A DNA stretch of 64,000 nucleotides from Geosiphon pyriformis (GCA_016748015.1 JAAOMT010000372.1:551400-615399), one strand, 5' to 3'; numbered from the stretch's first letter, positions 1-13,769 are shown. Made by a program: numbers and translations. Notes: generated by a model not told the origin, from the letters alone.

Positions 1-305
1 AAACAATGAAATTAATAAAGAATTGTGGATTTTGATTTAGAATATGATAAATATTATCAAATAAAATACTCGGCAGTATGCTATTTTTAATTACTAGATG
101 TGACGTCATAGTTTACTACGTTTTATCATTTGATGATCAAACTGCGTGGACGTAGTAAAAATGCGTCATCTTCTCCAAAAATGCTAATGTATCCTAAAAA
201 ATATAAAAGGAAAACTTTGAATACACCCGGCATTTCCGATAACCTTTTTGAGAGGTTTATCAACATTTGGACCACGAAATTAAATTATCTCAACAAAGTT
301 CAAAT

Positions 306-3300
306 ATGTCCCAAGAAGTAGCCGACAAAGATAACCAAGATGCGAGTTACTTTGAAATTGACAACGAACAGACTATTCTTTCACTCAAACTTCCGCAAAA
401 CTTGCTTTCGCAATGGTTTCAGAACCGCTCGATTGCTCTGTTCATTTGTTTAGACATTTCTGGTAGTTTATATTGAGGGTTTCTGAACATTCACCTTTTA
501 TTTATTCCACAATTACAACTAACCTTATTCACAATTAGGCTCTATGGCTGGATCAGGAATCAATCAAGCAAAGCACGCCATTTTGACGCTACTCGAAGGG
601 GTTTTAACTGCTGGTGCTGTAAAAGAGGAAGATGTCACATGCTTCTTTTTTAATCATGGATGTAAAGAAGTTCCCTTTGCTACCAACCCACACTTGCGCT
701 GGGCTACAGGCGGCATCAAAACATATTTTGATAAGGTTTTTGCTACAGGCGGTAAATGAAACGAATTCAAAAACATTCTTCGTTGCATTCCTTGATCAAC
801 TTGGATACATTGAAACTTAGGGTTTTATCTTATTTGATTCCCTTAGGCACTTCTTTCAGTTCTGTCTTCGATTCGATTTTAAATAACATACCCAATGTCA
901 ACACTGATTTGGCTGTCATCTTTTTTACCGATGGACAAACTTCCCCAGTACAACAAGAGAAGAAGGATGCCCTTGCGGCTGCTCTTTCCGGCGCTAAACA
1001 TGGAACTGAGGTTCACACTGTCGGCTTTACTGGAGATCATGACGCGGGTAATTTCAAAAAATCCCTAAATTTAGTTAAATTTTCAAACTAAGAATTATTA
1101 TTATTTTGAAATCTACATAGTAATATTATCATGGCTCACCAAACTCGGGACTAAGCAAGGAAACTTCCAGTATGTCAGATCTTCCGGGGATATCCCAAAC
1201 ACAATGAAAACAACATTGGAATTGCTCGCATTAGGTGACCGAAATGCATATGTGAAAATAGGGGGTAACGAAGCACTTAGAACTTCATTTGACAATGACG
1301 GCCGTGGAAGGCTAGTACTCACAGGAGAAAATAAAGTGGTACACACGAAGCAAGTCCGTATTCTTAAAGATAAAGAAAGTGAAGAAACTTTTACCTTTGG
1401 AGCCATTCGGGAGGTTAAACCAAATGAACCTGAAGCGACCCTGCTCATGATTCCTTTCATACAAAACGAAATCACTCGATTAACAAACGAAGTCGTGAGC
1501 AATTCTGGAGACTCGACTAATCGAGATAAGCTCAACGAGATCGCAGAGGAAGCAGAAAAATATGATGATAAATTAAACACTATATTACAGAACGCTTATA
1601 AGATCAAGTCTATTTGGAGAAATGTCACCATTCAACAATGCTTGAGTGTCAAAGAAACTCTTATTCACTTCAAAGACTTACTTTCAGAGTATACATTCAT
1701 TTCTTCACTAACACCATTTATAGATTTTTGAGTTTATTATTAACCTTTGAACTATACAATCCTTAAAAGGGCACTTAAAGGGTCATTGACAAATGAAAAA
1801 ATTGCAACCTTCAACAATCTGGCCTATAGAAATGTCACGAAACAGAGGCTCAAGAAGAAATTAGATGATCGGACAATAAAAAATATCGATCAAATGGAAG
1901 CAATTGAAGAACGCCTCCAAAAGTTAATAAAAACCATTGATTTTGACGAATTGGATCGCAATGAAACACAGGAAAATAAATTAACCTTCACATGTACCCT
2001 GACTACAGGTAAAAAATTTTTTCTCGTTTACTCTGTCTTTCTAGAGTTCTTTGTAGTTGCTCAAATATATATTGAATTCTGGTAGATAACTATATTGAGG
2101 CTATGCGTGAAGGAGAGTGTATGTGCCTGACCTTGGATATTGCAAGATCTCAAGCTGCTATCGCTGATCCAACACAACTCCATGTTAAAAAGATCAATCA
2201 AACTTTCTTGACCTCTGATGCCTTTATGACCTCGGTGGGATATGCTCTTGACGAGACAGGAGGTGACGGGCAAAGTGTCCATGGTGGGTTCGAAGGATCA
2301 TCAATCGGTGCTAGTGTAATAAAAGGAGTAGCCAGGGAAGATATTACTGGTAAGTTTAGAGCATTTGATTAAAAATTAAATATAACATTAGTAAATTAAA
2401 TTAAATTCCCGAAAATATACATTTAGGAATCTTGCCTCTTTATATCAATGAACAGCATTGGCAGATCGCGAAAGAGAGAATAAAGGTCAGTGACTATTTC
2501 TTGAGCTTTATCTTCAATAGAAAACAAAATTCATTTTTATATTATTGCCTAGCCAATTATGGGATACATGACGACACTTGATGTATTCGGCTATTCCTAC
2601 TCGCAGTTGACTTCGATTCCATTCCTGGTCTTAGAGAGAGCATTTAGTGATACCTCATTGGATTTTCGGCGGAAGCAATTCAGATTGGTCTTTGAAACTT
2701 GTGATGCAATCTACAAACAATCAACGAAGCTTCGTGAAGAAAATAAAGCAATCTTCCCCAATTATACTAAATCACCACTCAATCGGACTATTGATAGCGT
2801 GGCTAATAATTTCGTATTCCTAGGTCATCTACTTTGTGCGATTCGATGTGGTGATGTGAGCCTCGTTGAACTTCAACAATACTTGCAAGAAGGTTTAATA
2901 ACATTTGCCATCGAGGAAACAATTCGAAGAAGGTTAAATCGAGCTGCTCCTCAAATCGAGGAGCAATTCAATAATATTCAAACTCTTTTGGGGATAGATC
3001 AAAAGGCCTATATTGACACTCCTGTAGAAGAATTTTCGAAAGCATATGCCAATTATATTAAGGAACTGAAAGATTCTAAAAAACAAGTGAATAATCGCTA
3101 TTCTAACGCGTTCCTATCGGCTTTGAGTTCAATCTCAGCCACAGAAGCCATGGAGATTGAGCTGCCAACTGGTGGCGGGCAAAAATCTGTTGGCATGGAG
3201 ATTGACGAGGTCCCTGCACCCATGATCCGCATCGAAGGTTATGATCCCGAAAAATTAAATATAACTGAAAAGACCCTCGAATTGCTGACTAAAGTAGAAA

Positions 3301-4176
3301 AGGTTATGTCCGAAACAGTTGAGAATATACTACGATACAATGAAATCTTTCAATGGGCAATTTCCAATAACTCGACAGACCTATTGACTTTCCCTGATTT
3401 CCGTAAATTTGACCCTGCAAAAACACCTCTGGCTGATGAATTTTTTTCACAAGTGACTCCTAAAGTTAAATTGGCTACCTTCCTTCAAGCCTATATTCAC
3501 CGGCAAAATTCGGCACGACGCGAAGCCGCCGAAGCAACGCCAACAAAATTTGTTCAACCATTCTCGGAAGCAACTCCAGATGCGATTCTTTCCACCAAAT
3601 TTCAAGAATTCCTTTCTGAACTTTTGAAACGCAAAATGACTGAGATCGTGGATTCTTACACCAAACAAGCCAATAATGAAACAGGATTAAGTTTTTGGGA
3701 AGCTACTACTCCAGAGGAGGCTGCTGGCTTAATAATATTAGATGTGAAACATCGGGGGAAAAAAGTCTTTAAGCAAGTTGTAAAAGCATTTCAAAAGCCT
3801 CATATGCCCTTGGCCAAAGAAAAACTAGAAATGATGGTCAATGGAGTTTGGAAGGGTGTGCAATTATTCCAAGATAAATTCACAAAATTGCCAGGTAAAA
3901 ATCATAGATTTAGCTCAAGTTTACTTGATTATGACGTCCTCTCACAATATATTTTCCTTTAAAGATAAAGCTATTTGGAGACCTTCGCGGGAAAACTTGC
4001 ATCGAATTCTAAAAGCTCAAAAAGGCAACGTTTCCGATGTTGCCTATTGGGTCAATTTGCTACCCCACTACAAAGATTATATTGAACATCAGTTCGATGA
4101 AGTATATTTGGCTGATCGACGTCACGCAGCGTGGGAGGTTCGACAACAAAAACGGGGGCTCCCGACTAATGGCTAA
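306..4176 (+). CDS. von Willebrand factor A (vWA) domain protein, 9 exons
   Basis: Exons read as 306-462, 539-751, 847-1047, 1121-1688, 1770-2008, 2086-2349, 2427-2485, 2553-3894 and 3965-4176; all introns are GT-AG and 70-95 bp, and the sum is 1085 codons including TAA... the final stop codon being TAA-like 'taa' at 4174-4176, giving 1084 residues. The vWA domain covers roughly residues 45-230: the metal-site motif DISGS starts at about residue 50 and is split by intron 1, and the later acidic loop FFTDGQ is present. After the vWA domain comes a long, mostly helical region (about residues 230-1084) with charged, coiled-coil-like stretches that I do not recognise. vWA domains bind protein partners through a divalent metal; no signal peptide or membrane segment is visible, so an intracellular scaffold or ligand-binding role is likely. 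The start is the first in-frame ATG before the domain; upstream ATGs are in other contexts. Function of the C-terminal three quarters is unknown. Confidence 0.85.
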
Positions 4177-4650
4177 GACTTTAAAGGGTAAACCAAGACC
4201 TTCAGTATTCGCTGTATAATACATTCGAAATAAATATCATCAACCATATAGTTCCAGCGTGAATACTTTGAATAAAGTTGAATAATAGTCGTGATCGATA
4301 AGAAGAGCTTTTTTGGCAAGATCTGCTTGAACCCATATAATGGGTTCTTTCAATATTCAGCAAAACCACGCTAATACAATGAGCCTGAATTCTTAATCGA
4401 TCTATCAAGACCGAGTAATTATGATTAATTTTCTCTCGGGTCCACTACTTTTCAAATGCGGGATTAAAATTCTTTACAGAAAAAAAGACATCAAATCAAA
4501 AACCGTATTAAATCAAGATTAGCTTTCACGATTTGTGAGTTGTAAAGAAACTAGACCAAAATACAACTACTATATCTAATCGAAAATACCATTGATATTA
4601 AAATACTTTTGTATATTATAATCCACACATTCCAAGGGGGGGACTATTTG
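4177..4650. other. Intergenic 3' flank of the vWA gene
   Basis: No gene is visible. Composition is close to that of the introns up to about 4640, where a run of G residues is followed by a sharp change to much more A+T-rich DNA, which I take as the edge of the transposon block. Confidence 0.5.
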
Positions 4651-7080
4651 TACTCTTGTTAACTGCTAAGTTAATTAATTAGAACCAAAGATAATTTTTA
4701 TTAAAAAAAAATAAAAACTTTTTCACAATTAAAAACTGACAATAACTGTTTTAATAAATAGTTTAATAAATTTAATGTTTAAATATAAAAAAATAATATG
4801 ATTGTTAATAATATTGCAAAAACAAATTTGATATTTTAACTTTTATTAAAAAGTTGTAATTTAATATCATTTTAAAGTTTTTATATGCTAAATTGTACCA
4901 ATATAAAATTTAAAAGTTTAATTAATTAAATACAGTATTAATTTTTATAATAAATCTAACTTTTGAATTTTTTGTTAAGATTTTAATAATAAACTTAAAT
5001 TTTTAATTTGGATATTTAATTAAATAATAATAAATTAAATAAAATTTTAATTTTAACCAATTTTAATAATAATTGCAATTTTAAAAATACTTTAATATAA
5101 AGTGGCTTAAAAATATTATTAATATTTGTTTTTTATTAATTAGTTAAATTAAATAATCTATTAATACTTATTTATTGTAAACATAATTATAAATATATAT
5201 TTTTATTAATATCTTGTAAAAAATTATACAGTTTTAATATAATTATTTATAATCAATTATATAAATATCTAAAAAATATATTTTATATTTATTTTTGGAC
5301 TGATTAATAACTTTAAACAAATTAGTAATTAAATTAAATATTTATAGCAAAATTTATTTTAACAATTATAAAAAAGTAATTAAATTTACTAAAAACTCAA
5401 TTTTTTAATCACAAATTCTATTAAATTAGATAAATTTTACAACTTAAATTCTAATATTTTTAATTTAGATTTATGTATTTTATTAGTAATAATATTAAAA
5501 AAATTAAAATTATGTAATATTAAAAAAATAATAGTTTTAATTTAAGATATTAAACTAATAAATTAATTTACAAAAATTTTAAATATAACAAAAAACTAAA
5601 AAAAATTTTAATAAATTAAAAAAAAACAGTTCTATAATTAATAACCAAACAATTCAAGTTTTAATACTTATAATAATATTAATACTTAGAAATTTTTTAT
5701 TAATATATAATCTTTTTTTAAAATATTAGTTTTAATTATAATAATATTAAATTTATTTTTGAAATTAAAAATTATAATAACATATTTTTATGATATTTAA
5801 ATTTAAATAACTAAAAAATAAAACAAGTTTAATTATAAATTTTAATAATTAAATACTAAATTTTTAAGATAATATAACCAAAAAAAATAATTAATCAATT
5901 TGATTTTAAATATATTATTATATTTAAATATAATATGTTAATAAATAGCAATTAACTTTAATAAATAAATTGAATTTGTAAAAATTTAATATATAAAATT
6001 AGTCTTATAAAATATCTTAGTTATAATTTTTTTTAAAATGTAACAAAAAAATTTAAAAATAAAAAAATAAATACTATTAACAAAAAATAATACAATTATA
6101 TAATTATATGTTTTATATTAGTTTTTTTATAATTTAATAATAGATATTAATTATATTTTTCAATAAAACATTTATTTAATATATTTTACAAAAGCTAAAA
6201 AAATACAAATCAAGAAAAAAAATAAAAAAAAAGTTAATATTATTGTATTAATTTTTATTTAAAATTTTAAAATTTTTTAAATTGTATTTTTTAAAGCTTT
6301 TTTATCTTTTTGTAATAGGATAACATTAAAAACATTAATATAAAAAATAAACAATTTATTAAAATTGGTCTGCTTTAAAATTAATTTAAAAATTAATAAT
6401 AATTAATGTTTTTTTCTAAAAAGCTAATTAAATAAATAAGCAATTTTGAAAAAATTTTTTATAAATTTTTGTTAATATAAGACTAATTTAAAAAAAAAAA
6501 TTAAATATATTTATTAATTGCTTAAGCTTTTGCATTTTTTTTACTTTGGCTAAATTTGGAAAAATTTTATTATTTATAATAAAATGTTCTAAAAACTAAA
6601 TAAATTGTAGTTCAAAAAATAATTAATGAAGTTAATCTTAAATTTAATATTTTTAAAAAGATTGAAAACTTGTTATAAATAATTTAAGTGTTTATTTTAT
6701 ATTTTTTTTATTTAATCAATTTTTTTTAATTAATTTATTATTTTAATGATTTAATTAAAAGAAATTTAAATAAATGAATTAAATTTTTAGTTTTAATTAC
6801 ATGTTAGATAAAATTGGTTTAATCAGATAGTTTTTTAATATTGTAAAAATATTTTTAATTGGTGAATTTTTAATGCTAATTTTTTAATCTTTTTTAGGAA
6901 GTTTTTTTGTTTAATAATAAAACTTTAAGTATTTTTTTTAAATAATTTCTGTACAGCTTTTATTTTTTTATTAAGAATTAATTAATTGGTTTTTAATCTC
7001 AATAAAAAATTAAACATGATTTGTATTTATTATTTAAAGACTAAAAAAAATAATTATACCAATATTTAACACAAAACCAT
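4650..7080 (-). mobile_element. Decayed Ty3/gypsy-like remnants, family D, copy 1
   Basis: This stretch is almost entirely A and T with no usable reading frame. Two parts can be tied to other places in the window: about 5910-6300 resembles about 33,250-33,640 in the same orientation, and 6305-6720 plus 6800-7075 resemble 58,140-58,550 plus 59,030-59,330. The latter pair encodes, on the minus strand, pieces of a retrotransposon polyprotein. No LTR boundary could be found. Families, boundaries and order of the remaining bases are not resolved. Confidence 0.55.
6305..7075 (-). pseudogene. Polyprotein fragment of family D with the RT core deleted
   Basis: Read on the minus strand, 7075-6800 matches the segment upstream of reverse transcriptase in the copy at 59 kb, and 6720-6305 matches the RT C-terminus and start of RNase H of that copy. 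About 480 bp present in the 59-kb copy between these two parts, containing the RT catalytic core, are reduced to about 80 bp here. The remains contain many stops. Assignment rests on by-eye similarity to the better copy. Confidence 0.5.
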
Positions 7081-7159
7081 GTTATTAATAATTTTATTTT
7101 GCATTTTTTTAAGTTGTTTTTAAATATTTTTTTAAACATGTTATAATAAGACCAAAAAA

Positions 7160-7532
7160 TAAGCTTTTTATTAACTGTTAAAATATTTTACAAATCTATT
7201 TATTTGTGGATGATAAGATGAAAAAAAAGTTTTTTGACATTGAATTATTCATAAATTTTTTTAATTAGGTTATTTACAAAATGTGTTTTTTGATTATATA
7301 AAAATTCAATTAAGCATCTGTGTTTACAAATAATGTTTTTGTAGATAAAATTTGTGACTGATTTTGTATCTGCTTATTGAATTGCTCTTGTTTTAGGTCA
7401 TTTGATAAGATAATCTACTGTAATTACAATATATCAGTTTCCTTGAGTTGTGATAAGTAGTGATTTGACTAAATTGATACCAACTCTGTTAAAAAGTTGT
7501 TTAACTTTGATTGAATTCAAAAGTTCAATAAG
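7160..7532 (-). pseudogene. Ty3/gypsy element C: integrase catalytic core, left of insertion A
   Basis: Minus-strand translation from 7532 gives a recognisable integrase core: a segment like VGINLV, then TVDYLIK followed by a stop where tryptophan belongs (the DYLTKWP motif), KTHFVNNLI (D-x-G-THF type motif) and SSYHPQIN (the conserved YHPQTNG motif). Stops replace W and Q codons. The reading frame continues, across element A, from the zinc-binding region at 16,910-17,070. Similarity to C stops at about 7150, where family D sequence takes over, so C is truncated and lacks its 3' LTR. Confidence 0.8.
7528..7532. repeat. Target-site duplication of element A, left copy
   Basis: ATAAG precedes the 5' LTR and is repeated at 16,910-16,914 just after the 3' LTR. 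Five-base duplications are usual for Ty3/gypsy integrases. Confidence 0.75.
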
Positions 7533-8525
7533 ATAATATTACCTAAGTAAAAAAGCCAATCCAAAAGCTATTGAAAAAACGTAATTAAAACGTAATAACA
7601 TAGAAAAAACGTAATAATATAGAAAAAACATAATAGCATAAAATAACACAAAATATTACATAATAACTCAAAATAATGCAAAATAACACATAATAATGTG
7701 AAATAGCACGGAATAAATAATTATAGTACAAAAAAACAAAGCAATAACAGAAATAGTAAGCAATAACTAATAATAACAAATGATTAAAAGCAATTTTATA
7801 AAACTAAAAAATATGTATAAAAATAAATAATTTTGGCAGATAAAAAAAAAGAAAAAAAAAGACAAGAACTTATTTTCTTAAAAACATCTCTTATCTTTAA
7901 CTTAATAAAACTATTTATCTTATTTTCTTTATATTTTTATATTTATCATTAAATAAAATATTATTTAATTTATTCGTACATAATCCTAGAATTTGTGTTG
8001 TTAAAATCAAATTAATTGCTTTTCTTATCCTTATTTCAGACCAGATGCTATTAACATAAAGCAGTTTTGAAATTCTAACAACTTGGACCAATTAGTCTTG
8101 ATTATAACAATTGACAATACTAATTTCTCTTCTCTTTTTCTCTTATTTTCAATTTTTTTTTTTTTTTTATTTTCTGTTTCTTTTAGTAAAGTGGCAACAT
8201 TAAAAAAATTAATTGTCTAAAAATAAACTTCATGATAATCTGGTAAAAAGAGGAGTTCTTCTTAGGTTTAAATATTTATTCTATCTTGTTAGCTTATCAA
8301 AAAAGCAAAAAAACAATGTTAAACCCTAGCAACTGCACTCAATTAGCTTGAAAAAAATAGTTCATATACATCAAACCACAGACAATTAAACTATATCTTT
8401 GTGTTTTATACCAAAAAACTTTACAGATAAATTCACATCTACTGAAAATTTTCAAAAACTAATAATTTTAATTTATTTTTTATATCAAATATTATTATTA
8501 TACTCCACCAAGTTTACTCATAATA
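7533..8525 (+). repeat. 5' LTR of element A
   Basis: Aligns along its length with 15,966-16,909: shared start ATAATATTAC, a central segment AAGCAAT(T/C)TTATAAAACT, and a shared end AGTTTACTCATAA. The canonical TG/CA ends appear mutated to TA here; the right copy keeps terminal CA. Differences between the two copies are largely transitions. The 5' part (7590-7710) is built of degenerate units about 10-11 bp long. Confidence 0.88.
7590..7710 (+). repeat. Short degenerate tandem repeats inside the A LTR
   Basis: Units resembling AAAATAAYRYATAATA recur about every 10-11 bp. The same periodic tract is present in the 3' LTR (16,020-16,140) and in the third LTR copy (62,110-62,220), with different unit numbers. 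Confidence 0.6.
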
Positions 8526-8540
8526 TTTAGTGCTTCTTAT
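8526..8540 (+). other. Primer-binding site of element A (probable)
   Basis: The bases directly after the 5' LTR, TTTAGTGCTTCT, match those directly after the LTRs of C (TTTGGTGCTCTC) and B apart from transitions. This is the position of the tRNA primer-binding site in LTR retrotransposons. Which tRNA it pairs with was not determined. Confidence 0.6.
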
Positions 8541-11500
8541 AAGATTATAAATTTTACAGAAACAGAATACTTCAGAAATTCACAAAAATAGCAATTATTA
8601 AAACTATAAAAAAAGATTACTTACTGTTCAGAAAAGTATTATATCACTATTTTAGAAAAGACTTCAGAATACTAACAGAAACTGTTATTGCTAAAAGCAA
8701 TTTTATTTATTATATATATGTTAAAATTAACTATTTGTTAGGCTAAATAACAAATTCACCAGAAATTATTAGCCTATTTTACTTTAACTATTATAAAAGC
8801 TATAGTTAAGACCTTTTTTTTAATTAATAAAGAAATTAAAATATACATTTAAAAACAATACTCCCAGTTAAAAAAAAAACAAACATTAAAATCCAATTCC
8901 AAAGAATTTAAGTTTAATTTTAATAATAATTTACAAATTACACAAGAAAGAATTTTACTTACAATTAATAAAAAATCAAAGTTTTTTTTACCAATAACTT
9001 CTTTATATTTCCAAACACTAAAAAGCAGAATTTTATTCAATCAATTTACCAAATTACAATTAAAAACTTCAAAAACTTCTAAAATCTGTACTTTTAAGAC
9101 TTTAATTGAAATTTTTAAATTAAATCTTTAGAAAAATACATATTTTTGTTTAAAAGTTTTACTTCAACAATCAATAATCTAGATGAAAGCACTTTCTCAT
9201 AGGCATTATTTCTAATTCAACTATTAATTAAATCAACAATTAGTCTTTTAAAAAAAACATCTGTATTATAATCTATTAAAACAATCAATAAAAAAAACAA
9301 TTTATTTTAAGATTAACAAAGCAATTAAACATATTTTTATTGATATTTTTTTTGTTCATACTTAAACAAACTCTTATTATTCAGATTATAGTTTATAGAA
9401 ACATTGCTAAGCTGAAAAATTTTTTTAAAAAAGAAAACAATACATATACATAAATTGTAAAAGCTGAAAAAGTATTTAGAGTCAATAATTAAGACAAAAC
9501 CAAAATAATGAAAGTTCTATCTTTTTTTTTGATTGGAACTGCAAACTTGTGATACTAAAGTCTTAATAAAAAACCAACTAATTTTGTTATCATTAAATTT
9601 GTTTTTTTACAAAACTTCTGTGATCCAAATATGCTTATTAAACTCTAAAATTAATTCAATATAATAAAGCAAAAAGATTACAAAGCTGTTATTACTTATT
9701 TTAAAAAATTTAATCAAATTCTCTACTAAATTCAAGCAATTGAAAAAGACTATTACATTTTAAGTTAAATTTTCAAACAATTTATTAAAAAATTAAGAAA
9801 CAATATCCTTTAATTTATTAGACTTTAATACTTAGATAACTTGTAAAAAATAGTAATTTTGTTATAATTTTAAATTCATAAACAGAATATTAAATATTAA
9901 TATAAAGCTTACCTACTTAAGTAAAAAATTGAGGAATTTTTAGCAGAAAATTTTGGAACTTATTAACCATTACAATATAGAAAAACTATCAACAATTATT
10001 AATAGTAATACTACTAACAACAATAGCAATCTTAAAAACAAGATTTTTACAATTATTATTATTGTTAAAAATCCAATACATTACAAAAAATTGTTGCAAA
10101 AAAGTTATAGATTAGAACTGTAAAGACTAATATTAACAACAACCCAAATATTTTTAATTTATAAAATTCTAATACTTAGTACTTTCATATTAACAACCTC
10201 TATATTTACCAATTATTACAGAATTATTACTAACTTCTATCTATAATATTACAAATATTACTCTAATACTAAGCTTTTTAATACAGCAATTTAAAATCAT
10301 GAATTATTAACTATAATCAAAAGTGACAAAACAACAGTGAAAATTAGATACAATTTTTTAATAGACTAACTTGACCTATAAATTATAGTAACTTATTATT
10401 TTGAACAACTTCAACAGAATATTTAAATTAAGTCTTATATTTTGGCCTTATAGAGATTTCGAATTTTGATAATATTGTACCTTTAAAAAAAAAAACTGTA
10501 GTTAAAATTACCAATCCTTTTTCTTTTAACAACAATTAGACTATTATTACTATAATTTCTCCTACTATAATTATAGAAAATAACACACTTATCATTATAT
10601 TTTTGTTTGATATTAATAATTTAAACACTACTAATTTTTTTAATAAAGCTGTCATAAACTAGGATAAACTGATTACAACAATATATACAAATGCTAAAGT
10701 AAGACAAATAACATTAAACTAATACTTAACAATAAATTAGTAGACAACATAATTATAAAACAGTTTATGAATTAACTAAGTCACCAAGTAGATCGTGTAG
10801 CTACTACTAAAATAATTACTATAAATAAAAATACCAAAACACCAATAAGAGAGATTAACAATTTTCTATTTAAAATTCATAAAATCAAAATCTCAATTAA
10901 AATACTTATTATAAAAGCCACTTAATATTAAGCTCTTGTAAAAAATAATTGGTTAATTAAAGTTTACATTATGTTCAACTAAAACACTCAAAAACTCCAG
11001 ATTATCTTTAATAAATAATATGCTAAAATATCTGCTATGTGTAAATATTTCAGAACTATAATTTTCAAACAATCTCTAATAGAATTTGAAAATTTATCTC
11101 TTAGCCAATTTTAAAAACTTATCAAGTTTTTTGGACTAATAATTTTAAAATAAAACTACTATTACTTTTTATATAAAAAAAAAGGCAAAAGAAGGACTAA
11201 TAAAGAAATCCAAGCATCAATATTAGTTTACTTAATTTTAAATTAAAAAAATCAATTATATCGACTTTCAAAATTAATCTGTATCAATTATGAAAAAAAG
11301 TTATTTTAATAAGTGCATATATTAAAAATAAAATATGCTAATTACTACCAGATACTATTATTAATCTTGTATATTGAAATGATTTGAACAATTAAAACAG
11401 CAAGACAAATAATAAAATAATGTCTTTGACAGAGAAAAAACATGTAAAAAATTCTGTCAATACACTATTTTAATCAATAATTGGACCCAAAAAAAACTCT

Positions 11501-12950
11501 ATTTGCCATGGTCTATAGTTGAACAATAAACCAATTGAATTTATACTCCTATAATAAAAAAAAATTTAGAAAATAACCACTATAAAATAAACAAATATCA
11601 TGATTAAGAAAATACATACTATAAAAAATGTCTTAATAATCATTGAAAAAATAGATAATTTATTTACTAATAACACTAAAGTATTTCAAGATCAGTTTTA
11701 AGAACTTGCTTCTATTCAAAAAAACAGGAACAAAAACTAACAAATCTTAATACAAAATTGTGCAATTATTATTTGATTTTTTGTTATTTTTAATACTATA
11801 ATGAGTGTAATTTTTTGTTTAATTTACTTTCACAAACACTTTACCTCATTTTTAAACTCAAAGAACTTGAAAAAGAATATGTATTAGCAATAGAAAACAT
11901 AATATTTTAAGAGTCAAGTATAATTACTAAAATAAAATAATATTTTGCCTATTTCAATCTTTCTAAAACATTAAAATAATATAATAATAATAATAATAAT
12001 AATAATTAAAAAATATGTCTTAAAAAAACATATGCAAATAATGCTAGATTCTATTTAAAGTATTTAAGACAATTTTTTATAGTTATAACATTCTATTTCT
12101 TTGTAAAAATAGATTTCAAATTAGCTTTAGAAATTTTTATTAACACTATAGTCTAAATTGAATTCCAGTCTAGTCTCATAAACAAAAAAATTAATGTTAA
12201 AAAAAAATAATTATGCTAAATATACTGAGAATATAATTATAATGTTTTGATAAATCTTTTATGATCAAATTACAAGAAAAAATTGCACAAGCCATTTTTC
12301 TACCTCTTATAAAAAATTTTCAATTGATTTTTATAATCATATAAAAAAAATTAAGTCTTATTATTTAAGAAATCCAAAAATTTGAATCAAATAGAAAAGA
12401 AAACATACAAGTTAATTTCATAAAAGATACTAGTAACTAGATAGAATTTATCTATACTAATATAGTTGTTTTTATTCTTTTATATTAATAGTACATTCTG
12501 AAAATCAATTAGAAAATTCAAAACCAAGCTTTATTATTTAAAATAACGTTAGAAATTTGTTTTTTAACCAATATTTTTAATTTATATATACTTGCTAAAG
12601 CTTATAAATATTTTAAAATTTTTATTGACAATTTTACCAAGAACATTATTAATCTTCAAAAAAATGTTTATTGGTTTTATTTTTACAGATATTCAAAATC
12701 CCAAAAAACCCCAATTTATTCCTAACTTTACACAACAGTTTTTATTTTGTAATATTACTTTATAAGTATAAAACTTGCTAAAAAAACTATCTATTTATTA
12801 CAGAAAAAATTGATTAACTAAACTTAAAAAACTTAAGTATCTTATAGCAAATACAACTTAAGATTTTCTTAAACTAATATGCCAATATTTTTGTCAACAA
12901 AAACAAATTCAAATGCACATATATTGTAAAATATAAGATCAGCATTGGCA
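8541..12950 (+). pseudogene. Element A interior: expected gag-protease region, not recognisable
   Basis: This 4.4-kb stretch between the primer-binding site and reverse transcriptase should encode the capsid protein and aspartic protease. I can see neither a zinc knuckle nor a D(T/S)G protease motif; the plus strand is A-rich, as expected for C-to-T and G-to-A decay of an A-rich coding strand. An (AAT)n tract lies at 11,980-12,006. Confidence 0.45.
11980..12006 (+). repeat. (AAT)n microsatellite
   Basis: Nine perfect or near-perfect AAT units within element A. Confidence 0.9.
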
Positions 12951-12959
12951 ATATCAGAT

Positions 12960-13730
12960 CTACCAAACAATAAGTCTATCAAATAACTCTAAATAACAAC
13001 AACTTAATTAAACAGAAAGTACAATAAATTTTAAACAATATATTAATCAAAAAATTATTAAGCTTTTAATTCTTACTTGTCATGTTAATTACCAAAAAAA
13101 TAAGAAAATTCATTTTTGCATGGACTATCAAAAACTTAATAATATCACTCAAAAAAATAGCTATTCAATTTTTTTTATTCAAAAAATTCTGAATAATCTA
13201 AAAAATAAAAAATAGTTCTTATTTTTAGATCTTATTAGTAAATATTAACAAGTTAAAATAAACTCTATAAACAAAAAAAATGATATTTACTATTTAAAAT
13301 AAAAATTTGAGTTTAATATAATGCTTTTTAGACTTTGTAATATTTCTGCTATTTTTTAATATTTGATGAATGTCATATACAAAGAAATTCTTTGAAAATA
13401 AGTTGTAATATACCTAAATAATATTAATATATTCTCCGAAATTTTTGATAACTATCTGTTTTATTTCTAATAAGTTTTTAATTGTCTACAAAATGCAAGA
13501 CTAAAACTTAATCCCAATAAATATTTCTTTGGAAAAACTAAACTAAAATTTTTAAAACATATTATTGGCAAAAATAAAATAAAACCAGACTCTAATAAAG
13601 TTAAGAAAGTAAAAAATTTTTTAGTTCCAACCAATTTGCAAGAACTAAGAAGATTTTTAAGATTAACAAAATACTATTACTGATTTGTTAAAGGCTTTTT
13701 CAACATTATTAAACTTTTTTATTACTTAAT
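12960..13730 (+). pseudogene. Element A reverse transcriptase remnant
   Basis: Plus-strand translation shows, in order, FCMDYQKLNNIT (fungal gypsy CVDYRKLN motif), FLDLISKY followed by a stop and QVK (the LASGYWQV region), FNIMLFRLCN (the NVMPFGLCNAP region), VVIYLNNINIFS (the catalytic YLDDI box, with D to N changes), ARLKLNPNKYFFGK, LKFLKHIIGK and LQELRRFL. Both catalytic aspartates of the YxDD box read as asparagine and several stops are present, so it cannot be active. Confidence 0.85.
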
Positions 13731-13769
13731 ATTAAAACATATTTTATATATATAGCAAACTGACTAGCA

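Noticed and set aside
7585-7779. 64-codon minus-strand open frame with repeated tyrosine and cysteine
   Set aside because: It lies inside the A LTR and reflects the ~10-bp repeat tract read on the wrong strand.
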